Notes: generated from the letters alone by a model not told the origin. Positions 1-5,796 are shown, counted from the first letter of the stretch. The stretch is 7,379 nt of DNA from Bdellovibrionales bacterium (GCA_005792225.1 SXSP01000537.1:1-7379); one strand, 5' to 3'. Numbers and translations are program-made.

Positions 1-1
1 C

Positions 2-355
2 CACATCCTCGTCGCCGGTGGCCTGTCAAAAGCCGTCGAGCGAATCCGCGAACATACGAACGAGAAAGTCGAAGTCGAATGCGCCACCCTCGATGACGTG
101 CGCGAGGCCGTCTCCATGAAAGTCGAACACATCATGCTCGACAACATGGCAAACGACATGATTCGTCAGGCGCTCGATCTGATTCCTGACGAAATATTGG
201 TCGAAGCGAGCGGCAATATGACCGTGGACCGCGTGAAATCCGTTGCCGAACTCGGCGTTGATTTCATCAGCGTCGGCGCCATCACTCACTCCGCGCCCGC
301 GGCTGACGTGAGCCTTCTCTTCGACTGGCAAGAATCCGAAATGGTTCCGATCTGA
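2..355 (+). CDS. nadC: Nicotinate-nucleotide pyrophosphorylase (carboxylating), C-terminal part; 5' end outside the window
   Basis: This is the last 117 residues of quinolinate phosphoribosyltransferase, which makes nicotinate mononucleotide from quinolinate and PRPP in cytoplasmic de novo NAD synthesis. The frame is open from the window edge, so the gene starts upstream; the family is usually about 280-290 residues. Family motifs seen in order are VEVECATLDD, IMLDNM, an EASGN segment, and the C-terminal GVDFISVGAITHSAPAADVS stretch. In the family these line the barrel's phosphate and substrate pocket. The protein ends in a normal position with TGA, and birA starts 11 bp later in the same direction, which suggests co-transcription of two cofactor genes. 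Identification is secure from the motifs; the start and promoter cannot be seen. Confidence 0.95.
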   Translation, partial: HILVAGGLSKAVERIREHTNEKVEVECATLDDVREAVSMKVEHIMLDNMANDMIRQALDLIPDEILVEASGNMTVDRVKSVAELGVDFISVGAITHSAPAADVSLLFDWQESEMVPI

Positions 356-366
356 GCGACGTCCCG

Positions 367-1107
367 ATGAACATCTACGCCTGGACACGCGCATGGGCCC
401 TCGACGAGGGCCTTAAACTTTGGGCCGAGGAGCGGGTCGAATCGACCAACTCGGTCGCGAAAGACGACGCCTCTCCCATCACTCTTCCCGTTCTGGATCG
501 CGGTGAAGATGTCTCCGCACCCACTTTGTATCTTGCGAACCATCAATCTGGAGGACGCGGCCGCGGCGATCACGTTTGGACGACTCCGCCCGGATCTCTT
601 CTCTCGTCTTGGAGTTTCGCCTTAGCTCGAGTGCCTCAGCCCATCTTTTCTCCTCTCGCGGGGCTCGCCCTCTTCGAGGCGGCGCTCGAGACTTGGCCCG
701 AGATCGCCTTCAATCTCAAAGCGCCGAACGATCTCTTCATCGACAAAAAGAAAGTCGCGGGCATCCTCATCGAAACGATCGATCGAGGCCCCACACGACA
801 CACCGTCGTGGGAGTCGGTCTCAACGTGACTGCGTCCCCTCCGGAAATCGAGACCGCCACTTCAATCACTGATCACTTAAAGACGCCGCTCACGGAAGCC
901 ACATGGCGACGGTTTTTAAGTGCGTGGGCTTCGCGGCTTCGCGAAGCTCTCCATTCAGGGCAAAGAGATGGCCTGAGCCCATCGGCTTGCGAACGGATAA
1001 AGGGTGCGCTCAATCGCCATCCTCTTTTGCGTGAACCGATCCTCGAAGTCGATGAGCGCGGCCAACTTCGATCTTCGTCGCGGGTCATCTACTGGCACGA
1101 GCTGTGA
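367..1107 (+). CDS. birA: Biotin--[acetyl-CoA-carboxylase] ligase, catalytic domain only (no HTH)
   Basis: A 246-residue biotin protein ligase. It activates biotin with ATP to biotinyl-AMP and transfers it to the carrier lysine of biotin-dependent carboxylases. Visible motifs are ESTN at 25-28, the biotin loop from Q60 through GGRGRG (62-67) to W71, LKAPNDLF at 117-124, KKVAGILIE at 128-136 and GVGLNV at 149-154. Two positions differ from the E. coli pattern: after GRGR the sequence reads GDHVW instead of RGRKW, and the usual KWPND is KAPND. The protein starts directly at the catalytic domain, with no room for the N-terminal winged helix of repressor-type BirA, so it should not bind DNA. The C-terminal region after about 190 is short and weakly conserved. 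The ATG at 367 has only a poor Shine-Dalgarno sequence and may depend on coupling with nadC. Confidence 0.92.
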   Translation: MNIYAWTRAWALDEGLKLWAEERVESTNSVAKDDASPITLPVLDRGEDVSAPTLYLANHQSGGRGRGDHVWTTPPGSLLSSWSFALARVPQPIFSPLAGLALFEAALETWPEIAFNLKAPNDLFIDKKKVAGILIETIDRGPTRHTVVGVGLNVTASPPEIETATSITDHLKTPLTEATWRRFLSAWASRLREALHSGQRDGLSPSACERIKGALNRHPLLREPILEVDERGQLRSSSRVIYWHEL

Positions 1108-1143
1108 GTGACGACTTTAAGAGAGTGTGTTACATCCTGGGCC

Positions 1144-1695
1144 ATGGCTTTAACTTACACACCTGATCCTTCGATCGGCCAAGCTTGCCCTGACTTTCAG
1201 CTTCCCGGAACAGACGGAAAAATGCATACGCGCGCGGAGTTCGAAGGTGCGCGGGCACTGCTCGTCATGTTCATCTGCAATCATTGTCCCTACGTCATCG
1301 CGGTCGAGGACCGCCTCGTCGCTCTCGGGCGGACTTTCGGTCAGCAATCCGTAAAAATCGTCGCGATCTCAAGCAATGATCCCGAACAAAAACCCGCGGA
1401 CTCCTTTGAGAACATGCAAAAAAAGGCGTATCCGTTTCCCTACCTGCACGATGAATCGCAGGCGGTCGCGAAAGCGTTCGGCGCCGTCTGCACGCCGGAT
1501 TTTTTTCTGTACGATGAATCGTTAAAGCTCGTGTATCGCGGGCGGCTCGACGACTCCTGGAAAGACGCGTCCCTCGTGAAGTCCGAAGAACTTAAAGCCG
1601 CGATCGAAACTCTCCTTGAGGGGCGTGAAGTAACCCGCGAGCAGCGCCCGTCGATGGGCTGCAGTATCAAATGGAAGCCGCAAAATATCGCATGA
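1144..1695 (+). CDS. Thioredoxin-fold peroxiredoxin-like protein with CNHC redox motif
   Basis: A 183-residue cytoplasmic redoxin of the AhpC/TSA-like thioredoxin superfamily (the PRX_like1 type). The frame is open back to a GTG at 1108. I chose the ATG at 1144 because the protein then begins MALTYTPDPSIGQACPDFQL, the normal family N-terminus; the 12 extra residues look random. The key motif is FICNHCPYV, with C45 and C48 as the likely redox pair. T117-P118 is the expected cis-proline region, with another cysteine (C116) just before it. The C-terminus carries RPSMGCSIKWK with C173, typical of this subgroup. No signal peptide is present. A role in thiol or peroxide metabolism is inferred from the fold; the physiological substrate is unknown. 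It lies 36 bp after birA and 10 bp before the next gene, probably in the same transcript. Confidence 0.88.
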   Translation: MALTYTPDPSIGQACPDFQLPGTDGKMHTRAEFEGARALLVMFICNHCPYVIAVEDRLVALGRTFGQQSVKIVAISSNDPEQKPADSFENMQKKAYPFPYLHDESQAVAKAFGAVCTPDFFLYDESLKLVYRGRLDDSWKDASLVKSEELKAAIETLLEGREVTREQRPSMGCSIKWKPQNIA

Positions 1696-1698
1696 GGA
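1693..1698 (+). promoter_or_regulatory. Ribosome binding site TGAGGA overlapping the upstream stop codon
   Basis: TGAGGA lies 7 bases before the ATG at 1706, and its first three bases are the stop codon of the redoxin gene. This fixes the start of the GyrI-like gene and points to translational coupling between the two. Confidence 0.7.
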
Positions 1699-1705
1699 AT
1701 TTCAA

Positions 1706-2239
1706 ATGAAATGGGCAATCATCGGAACGCTCACTCTCATCGCCGTCTTCGCCCTCGGCCTCTTCATCTACGTCGGCGGCTACAAGCCCGTGCAGACGGA
1801 AATCGGAGATCAAGGCCCACTTAAAATTGTTTACAAAGAACACATCGGCGCCTACCACCAAATCATGCCGGTTCTCACCGAAGTCGAAGGCTGGGCGCGA
1901 CAAAATGGCGAGGCCTGCAAACTCACGTTCGGTGAGTACCTCGACAATCCGAAGCTCGTTGCCGAAGATCGCCTCAAAAGCCACGGCGGATGCGTCGTCG
2001 AAAAAGATTGGTCCTCAGGTCTACCGGCGGGTTACGGTTACCGCGAGCTTCCGCGCCGTCTTTATTTAAGCGCGGTCTTCGAAGGCGCTCCTTCCATCGG
2101 TCCGCTCAAGGTTTATCCCAAAGTGGACGACATCATGCGCGAACAAGGCTACAAACCCGATGGCGCGGTCATCGAAACCTACGAGATCCTCTCGGACCGC
2201 GAGGTACGAACGAGGTATTATTTCCCGGTTTCAAAGTGA
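1706..2239 (+). CDS. Membrane-anchored GyrI-like domain protein
   Basis: A 177-residue protein with one N-terminal hydrophobic helix (about residues 4-24, then GGYKP), followed by a soluble domain that looks like the GyrI-like/effector-binding fold. Supporting features are the opening strand TEIGDQGPLKIVYKEHIGAY (31-50), the helix that follows, a central GxCVVEKD strand region and a closing AVIETYEI strand. GyrI-like domains bind small molecules or partner proteins and often sit on AraC/MerR-type regulators; here there is no DNA-binding domain. The domain order (one membrane helix, then GyrI-like) resembles eukaryotic TEX264. The soluble part probably faces the periplasm or the cytoplasmic face; topology is not decided by the sequence. 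A clear Shine-Dalgarno sequence overlaps the preceding stop codon, implying coupled translation. Function is unknown. Confidence 0.78.
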   Translation: MKWAIIGTLTLIAVFALGLFIYVGGYKPVQTEIGDQGPLKIVYKEHIGAYHQIMPVLTEVEGWARQNGEACKLTFGEYLDNPKLVAEDRLKSHGGCVVEKDWSSGLPAGYGYRELPRRLYLSAVFEGAPSIGPLKVYPKVDDIMREQGYKPDGAVIETYEILSDREVRTRYYFPVSK

Positions 2240-2332
2240 GAGCGGCTCGCCTTGCCGTTCCTTTCAGAGAATTTACAATCGCGGCGCTCAAGCGACGAAC
2301 TTTGCTCGAAGCATGGTAGGGGTTCCTCAACC

Positions 2333-2339
2333 AAAGGAG
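2333..2339 (+). promoter_or_regulatory. Strong ribosome binding site AAAGGAG
   Basis: AAAGGAG sits 7 bases upstream of the ATG at 2347. It supports both the reality and the start of the small exported protein gene. Confidence 0.75.
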
Positions 2340-2346
2340 TCTCCAC

Positions 2347-2727
2347 ATGAAATTTTTATTCGCGTTCGTGCTTCTTTTCTCGTCGACTTCGAGCTTCGCG
2401 GCGTTTGAGCAGTTAAATTGCGTGAGCCCCGTGACTGGCGCTGACTTCTCGGTCCAATACGATCGTTGGACCAGCCAAACTCGTTACCTCGTCGGATGGA
2501 ACCTCCAGCAAGCTTTGCGCGCCCAAGGAACATCCGAAGTTCTTTCGACGGGTCTCGCGTCGATGTCGGGAGACTCTCAGAACTTCGCCTTCTCGACGAA
2601 GCATTACAGCAACACTCATCTGCTTGAGGCGAGAAGCGAGAGCGGCGGCATCAAGATCTCCTACCGCTTCAGAGACGAAGCGACTTCGACTTACTTCTTC
2701 CAGTGGGGCGAGTGCCGCTTCAACTAA
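2347..2727 (+). CDS. Small exported protein of unknown function
   Basis: A 126-residue protein that I do not recognise as a named family. It begins with a classic Sec signal peptide: MK, then a hydrophobic core LFAFVLLF and a small-residue end with a likely cleavage after SFA (residue 18). The mature part of about 108 residues is polar and rich in aromatic residues and serine, with alternating patterns suggesting beta strands. It has just two cysteines, C25 near the mature N-terminus and C123 four residues from the end, which could form a disulfide closing the domain in the periplasm. The start is supported by AAAGGAG at 2333-2339, 7 bases before the ATG. It follows the preceding operon after 107 bp, so it may have its own promoter, and it converges with the hydrolase gene with interlocked stops. 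Confidence 0.8.
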   Translation: MKFLFAFVLLFSSTSSFAAFEQLNCVSPVTGADFSVQYDRWTSQTRYLVGWNLQQALRAQGTSEVLSTGLASMSGDSQNFAFSTKHYSNTHLLEARSESGGIKISYRFRDEATSTYFFQWGECRFN

Positions 2728-3221
2728 TATCCCGGGTTCATTCGCCGGAAGAGTTTATCCGGCGACAACCCCGGAAGGCCCTCGTACTTCCAATACCTTT
2801 CGGGCCACAGCGCGCGGTCGAAATGCATCGGCTCGGGCGCGAGGCCCAAAATCTTCGCGATCAATTCCGAGCAGTAAACTCGGTCATCACTCCAAGAAAA
2901 ATCCGAATCGTACGGCTTACCCAAAAAACGAGCGACCACCGGATCGGGCAGTTTCGGAAGCGAAGGTAAGTTCACCACCGAGCCGATACGACCCATTTTT
3001 CCGAGTTCACGGGTGCTGATCACTTCAACGCCGCGAAACGGATGAGCGTGGAGCCATCCGTCCCCGTACGAGATCGCCACGTGCGCGAATCTACCCCCTG
3101 GCTCAAGCTGAATGAGCCGGCCGTCAGCCGAATAAAACTCAATAAAAGCGATTTGCACGTGCGCGGCTTGAGCCGGTCCGGCCAAGCCGAATGCGACAAG
3201 CGCGGTCGACAGGGCTTTCAT
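2724..3221 (-). CDS. Exported YiiX/YebB-like (NlpC/P60-type) cysteine hydrolase
   Basis: A 165-residue exported protein. The frame is open further upstream, but the ATG at 3221 gives a good signal peptide (MKALSTALVAFGLAGPAQA, cleavage near residue 19) and overlaps the bioY stop as ATGA. The mature part shows the permuted papain-like pattern of the YiiX/C92 group: GRFAHVAISYGDGWLHAHP with H47 as the likely catalytic histidine, then KPYDSDFSW (102-110) and VYCSELI with C117 as the likely nucleophile. Members of this fold hydrolyse amide or ester bonds, such as those in peptidoglycan or lipid substrates. The real substrate here is unknown. Being translationally coupled to bioY suggests a shared role in nutrient acquisition, which is inference. 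Its 3' end interlocks with the convergent small exported protein gene. Confidence 0.8.
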   Translation of the reverse strand: MKALSTALVAFGLAGPAQAAHVQIAFIEFYSADGRLIQLEPGGRFAHVAISYGDGWLHAHPFRGVEVISTRELGKMGRIGSVVNLPSLPKLPDPVVARFLGKPYDSDFSWSDDRVYCSELIAKILGLAPEPMHFDRALWPERYWKYEGLPGLSPDKLFRRMNPGY

Positions 3222-3784
3222 TTTTGACTCCGCAAGCGGCGCGCGCTCATCGCAAGTGCGGCGGCTGCCGTATTCTTTAAAACATCGCCGGGCAAAAACG
3301 GAATGAGGCCCGCCCACAGAAGCTCATCGCTCGAAACAAAGAATGCGAGGACCGCGAGGCCGCACGCAAACGTGATCACACTGCCGAGGGTTGCGGCAGT
3401 CCATGCTTTTAAAAAGGAAGTCGTCCACCCACGATCGGCGAGAGTTCCGACGAAGTAAGAGGCGCAAATCATTCCGAGAAGATATCCGAGCGTAGGCCCC
3501 CAAACGAGTGCCGAACCGAGTTTCGCGAAGATCGGTAAACCCATCGCTCCTAACATCAAATACGACGCCGTCGTCGCGAGCGCGCGTTTTCGACCGAAAA
3601 TCAAAGAGACAAAAGCCACGCCGAAAGTTTGGCCCGTGATCGGCACCGCCGTCCAAGGGAGGACGATTGAAACTTGCGCGAGCACCGCAAGGAGTGCGAC
3701 TCCCGCGCCGACAACGATGATGTTTTCCGCGACACGGTTTCCCCTGTCCGCGACAAGTTTTGAAACGAGAGCTTGCTCCGTCAT
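3218..3784 (-). CDS. bioY: Biotin transporter BioY (ECF transporter S component)
   Basis: A 188-residue integral membrane protein that binds biotin and moves it across the inner membrane, alone or with a shared ECF energising module. BioY signatures seen are VPITGQTFGVAF (47-58), YLMLGAMGLPIFA (75-87), WGPTLGYLLG (95-104) and the C-terminal FLPGDVLK (163-170). About six hydrophobic segments fit the family. The frame extends 17 residues further to an ATG at 3835, but I chose the ATG at 3784 because AGAGGAG lies 5 bases before it and the extra residues are basic and unlike the family. No ATPase or EcfT gene is nearby, so any energising module lies elsewhere. The gene is first in a two-gene unit with the hydrolase and is divergent from a MarR-family regulator. 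Confidence 0.93.
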   Translation of the reverse strand: MTEQALVSKLVADRGNRVAENIIVVGAGVALLAVLAQVSIVLPWTAVPITGQTFGVAFVSLIFGRKRALATTASYLMLGAMGLPIFAKLGSALVWGPTLGYLLGMICASYFVGTLADRGWTTSFLKAWTAATLGSVITFACGLAVLAFFVSSDELLWAGLIPFLPGDVLKNTAAAALAMSARRLRSQK

Positions 3785-3791
3785 CTTGGCT

Positions 3792-3814
3792 CCTCTATAG
3801 GTTCGCCTATGAGG
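3792..3814 (-). promoter_or_regulatory. Hairpin in the bioY leader covering the ribosome binding site
   Basis: In the minus-strand transcript, CCTCATAGG pairs with CCTATAGAGG across a CGAA loop, giving nine pairs with one bulged base. The 3' arm contains GAGG of the AGAGGAG Shine-Dalgarno sequence (3790-3796) that lies 5 bases before the bioY ATG. If it folds in the mRNA it would lower bioY initiation until opened. The pairing is seen directly; the regulatory role is inferred. Confidence 0.5.
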
Positions 3815-3855
3815 TTTACCGGAAATTTTCATCATCTCGCAACGGCCGAAAAGAG

Positions 3856-3885
3856 ATTTTAGTTCCCAATAGTTGAATCAGTAAA
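3856..3885 (-). promoter_or_regulatory. Candidate sigma70-type promoter of bioY
   Basis: On the minus strand, TTTACT (3885-3880) and TAAAAT (3861-3856) are separated by 18 bases and match the -35 and -10 consensus at four and five of six positions. Transcription would start near 3849, leaving a leader of about 65 bases that contains the hairpin before the bioY start. No equally good promoter is seen for the divergent regulator. Confidence 0.5.
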
Positions 3886-3891
3886 CTAAAA
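3857..3891. promoter_or_regulatory. Palindromic operator candidate between bioY and the MarR-type gene
   Basis: TAGTTGAATCAGTAAACTA (3870-3888) is an imperfect palindrome matching at seven of nine positions on each side of a central C, the size and AT-rich form typical of MarR-family sites. It is enclosed by an exact outer inverted repeat, TTTTAGTT (3857-3864) and AACTAAAA (3884-3891). A third TAGTT at 3860-3864 gives a direct repeat 10 bp away, on the same helical face. The site overlaps the -35 box and spacer of the candidate bioY promoter and ends 7 bp before the regulator's ATG. Confidence 0.55.
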
Positions 3892-3898
3892 CGACGCC

Positions 3899-4345
3899 AT
3901 GAAGATTCGTAACTACCTGAACGAGAGTCCGTTAGTCGCCCTTAACGGCGTCTATGAAGCCGTCATCACCGACCTCAATCGACAGCTCCGAAAAGAGGGT
4001 GTCAATCTCATGCAGGGACTCATCCTCACCGCGCTTCTCTTTGAGGACAGTGAGACCGTCACACCCTCACAACTGGCCGAAGTTTTTCAAACCAGTCGGG
4101 CCAACGTCAGTCATATGGTCTCTCACTTGGAGGCGAATGGTTGGGTCAAGCGAGCGGTGAATAAAGAAGACGCCCGCAAATTTCATCTTCTCCTCAAACC
4201 CGAGGGGAAGAAGGTGGCGCTCCGGCTCATCAAGTTCTATGACTCGATTCAAAACAAAATTGAAAAGCAAATGGGCGAATCGCGCAGCCGCAAACTCGTC
4301 GACGGCCTTCATGAATTAAAGGCCATCTACAAGAATCGAGCTTAG
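3899..4345 (+). CDS. MarR-family transcriptional regulator
   Basis: A 148-residue winged-helix regulator, the normal length for MarR proteins, which act as dimers. The DNA-binding region runs from about 54 to 103: VTPSQLAEVFQTSRANVSHMVSHLEANGW, with the recognition helix around 66-79, then the wing with the conserved D91-A-R93 motif in VNKEDARKFHLLL. Flanking helices (8-50 and 104-146) would form the dimer interface and ligand pocket. No cysteine is present, so thiol-based redox sensing of the OhrR kind is unlikely. The ATG at 3899 has no visible Shine-Dalgarno sequence, and the operator candidate ends only 7 bases upstream, so the mRNA may have a very short leader. The divergent position suggests control of bioY and itself; this is inferred. 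It converges with the PilT-like gene with interlocked stops. Confidence 0.9.
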   Translation: MKIRNYLNESPLVALNGVYEAVITDLNRQLRKEGVNLMQGLILTALLFEDSETVTPSQLAEVFQTSRANVSHMVSHLEANGWVKRAVNKEDARKFHLLLKPEGKKVALRLIKFYDSIQNKIEKQMGESRSRKLVDGLHELKAIYKNRA

Positions 4346-5652
4346 CCCTTATCGTCTTTCCCTTTAAAGGGTTTCACAAGGTCTTCGAGGTTGAATTCCG
4401 TCTCCGGGATTTCGATTCTTCCTTCTTTGTTGATCCTCGTCGTTGAGGATTGCGAAGCCTGCTTCGGATTCGGCCGTCGGTAGCCCGGAAGTTCGTTGTG
4501 TTCGGATTCTCCTGGCTCTGAAGGCGGCGGAGGCGGTCCTCCCCTCCCATTGGATGGTCGCGGCGGAAGGACGAGCGATGGCAGAGTCTGCTCGTAGACA
4601 CCCGTGGCACTCGAGAGATCAATTTCCTGCGAGATTTTTGCGATCGTCGGCGGAGGCTCGGGCATCATCCAGTCGGTCTTCGCGTCCAACCAGGCTTGAT
4701 AGCGCTCGAACGTCCAATTGCCCTCGGGGCCACCGCTCTGGAGCATCGATGTGAGTTTCGTGACTTCACCCTTGCGGATAGCATTGCGGGTCGCATGCGT
4801 GCCGACCATGATCTCGAGAACCGGCACGAGAATCCCCGGCTGATTCCGATACGTCATGCGCTGACTGACGATCGCCACGAGTGAGTCCCCGAGCTGCGAG
4901 AGAACGGTCGACTGACGCTCGGGAGGAAACGCCATCATCATCCGGTAAACCGCATCGGCGGCGTTTGATGAGTGCATCGTCGCGATCACGAGGTGCCCCG
5001 TCTCGGCCGCGTTCAGGGTCCAGCGCATGGCTTCTGAGTCGCGCATCTCGCCAACGACGATGATATCGGGATCTTCACGGAGACAATCCATGAGGCCGCG
5101 CTCGTAGCTCGGCGTATGCACGCCGACTTCGCGCTGACGGATGATCGATTTTTTGGGCTGGATTCGGTATTCGATCGGGCTCTCGAGCGTAATGATGTGT
5201 TTCGCCGATTTCTGATTGATCTCCTCGAGCATCGCCGAAAGCGTCGTCGATTTTCCGCTGCCCGTGGGGCCCGTCAGAAGAATGAGACCCGTCTCGCGCG
5301 TTAAGTAATCCGCGAGCTGAGGATGGAGATTACAAGTGCGAAAGGTATTCGTCGCGGTCAAGAGAAGCCGAACCGCGAGCCCGATCCCACGGTCTGAGCG
5401 CATCACGTTCACCCGACATTGAACGCCCGAGATGACCTTCGTGAGATCGTAAGATCCACGCTCCTGAAATTGCTGCCAGTCATCGATCGGGAGCAGGCGG
5501 CTCGCGATCGAGCGGAGCGAGTCGTGTGAAAGTACGGTCTGCGTTCGCTTCAGCGCGCCGTTCACACGAAACATCACGGGCAAGTTAGGTTCAAAGTGAA
5601 TGTCAGTCGCACGCTGCTCGAGAGCCGCGCGGACGATTTCGTCAAAGGTCAT
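4342..5652 (-). CDS. PilT-like type IV pilus/secretion ATPase with proline-rich C-terminal tail
   Basis: A 436-residue AAA-like secretion ATPase of the PilT/PilU retraction group, which powers disassembly of type IV pili from the cytoplasmic face. An N-terminal PAS-like domain (SDIHF-type segment ATDIHFEP, 15-22) leads to the core: Walker A GPTGSGKST (128-136), Asp box TLESPIEY (155-162), Walker B IIVVGEMRD with E202, and His box ETGHLVIATMHS (217-228). A PilT-type C-terminal motif is present but divergent, ATRNAIRKGE at 287-296 in place of AIRNLIRE. The usual Asp-box aspartate (EDPIE) is serine 158. Residues from about 331 form a tail of about 105, low in predicted order, with PPPTI, LVLPPRP and GGPPPPPSEPGE, ending FNLEDLVKPFKGKDDKG; typical PilT stops near 345. 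GAGGA lies 6 bases before the ATG. No other pilus gene is seen in the window. Confidence 0.88.
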   Translation of the reverse strand: MTFDEIVRAALEQRATDIHFEPNLPVMFRVNGALKRTQTVLSHDSLRSIASRLLPIDDWQQFQERGSYDLTKVISGVQCRVNVMRSDRGIGLAVRLLLTATNTFRTCNLHPQLADYLTRETGLILLTGPTGSGKSTTLSAMLEEINQKSAKHIITLESPIEYRIQPKKSIIRQREVGVHTPSYERGLMDCLREDPDIIVVGEMRDSEAMRWTLNAAETGHLVIATMHSSNAADAVYRMMMAFPPERQSTVLSQLGDSLVAIVSQRMTYRNQPGILVPVLEIMVGTHATRNAIRKGEVTKLTSMLQSGGPEGNWTFERYQAWLDAKTDWMMPEPPPTIAKISQEIDLSSATGVYEQTLPSLVLPPRPSNGRGGPPPPPSEPGESEHNELPGYRRPNPKQASQSSTTRINKEGRIEIPETEFNLEDLVKPFKGKDDKG

Positions 5653-5743
5653 CGAGAGTCCTCATCGAGTGAAGCACCACTTCTTTTTTCTCGCATTTGG
5701 TGAGCGTTTACAAGGCGGGCTCCGCAACACGCGACTCGACCGG

Positions 5744-5796
5744 AGTCTAGACTTGAGCGCCCGCGGTCCAAGACTTTCGGTGGAGATGCTAGACTT
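5744..5796. promoter_or_regulatory. AGACTT repeat cluster with a 10-bp palindrome in a divergent intergenic region
   Basis: The 149-bp gap between the PilT-like gene and the membrane protein gene has AGACTT at 5749-5754, 5771-5776 and 5791-5796, spaced 22 and 20 bp, close to two helical turns. The first and last are extended to CTAGACTT, and the first belongs to the perfect palindrome AGTCTAGACT (5744-5753). This could be a regulator binding array for either divergent gene. I see no convincing -10/-35 pair. Confidence 0.35.

Noticed and set aside
1108..1143. GTG at 1108 as the start of the redoxin gene
   Set aside because: It would begin directly after the birA stop with no independent ribosome binding site, and the extra 12 residues do not belong to the family N-terminus.
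2240..2346. Promoter for the small exported protein, using TTTACA at 2272-2277 as the -35 box
   Set aside because: No acceptable -10 box follows at 16-18 bp, so no call is made; nor is there a clear terminator for the upstream operon.
2624..3019. Long plus-strand open frame opposite the hydrolase gene
   Set aside because: Arginine- and serine-rich low-complexity translation typical of an antisense shadow in GC-rich DNA; the minus-strand frame has clear motifs.
3222..3317. A longer hydrolase starting at 3317
   Set aside because: The extra 32 residues lie within bioY coding sequence and would hide the signal peptide; the ATGA overlap start at 3221 is much better.
3813..3822. GTAAACC on the minus strand, resembling half of a BirA operator
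   Set aside because: The matching GGTTTACA half at the expected 14-16 bp distance is missing, and the local BirA has no DNA-binding domain.
3796..3835. Upstream in-frame ATG at 3835 as the bioY start
   Set aside because: It adds 17 basic residues not typical of BioY and has a poor ribosome binding site, while the ATG at 3784 has AGAGGAG at the right distance.
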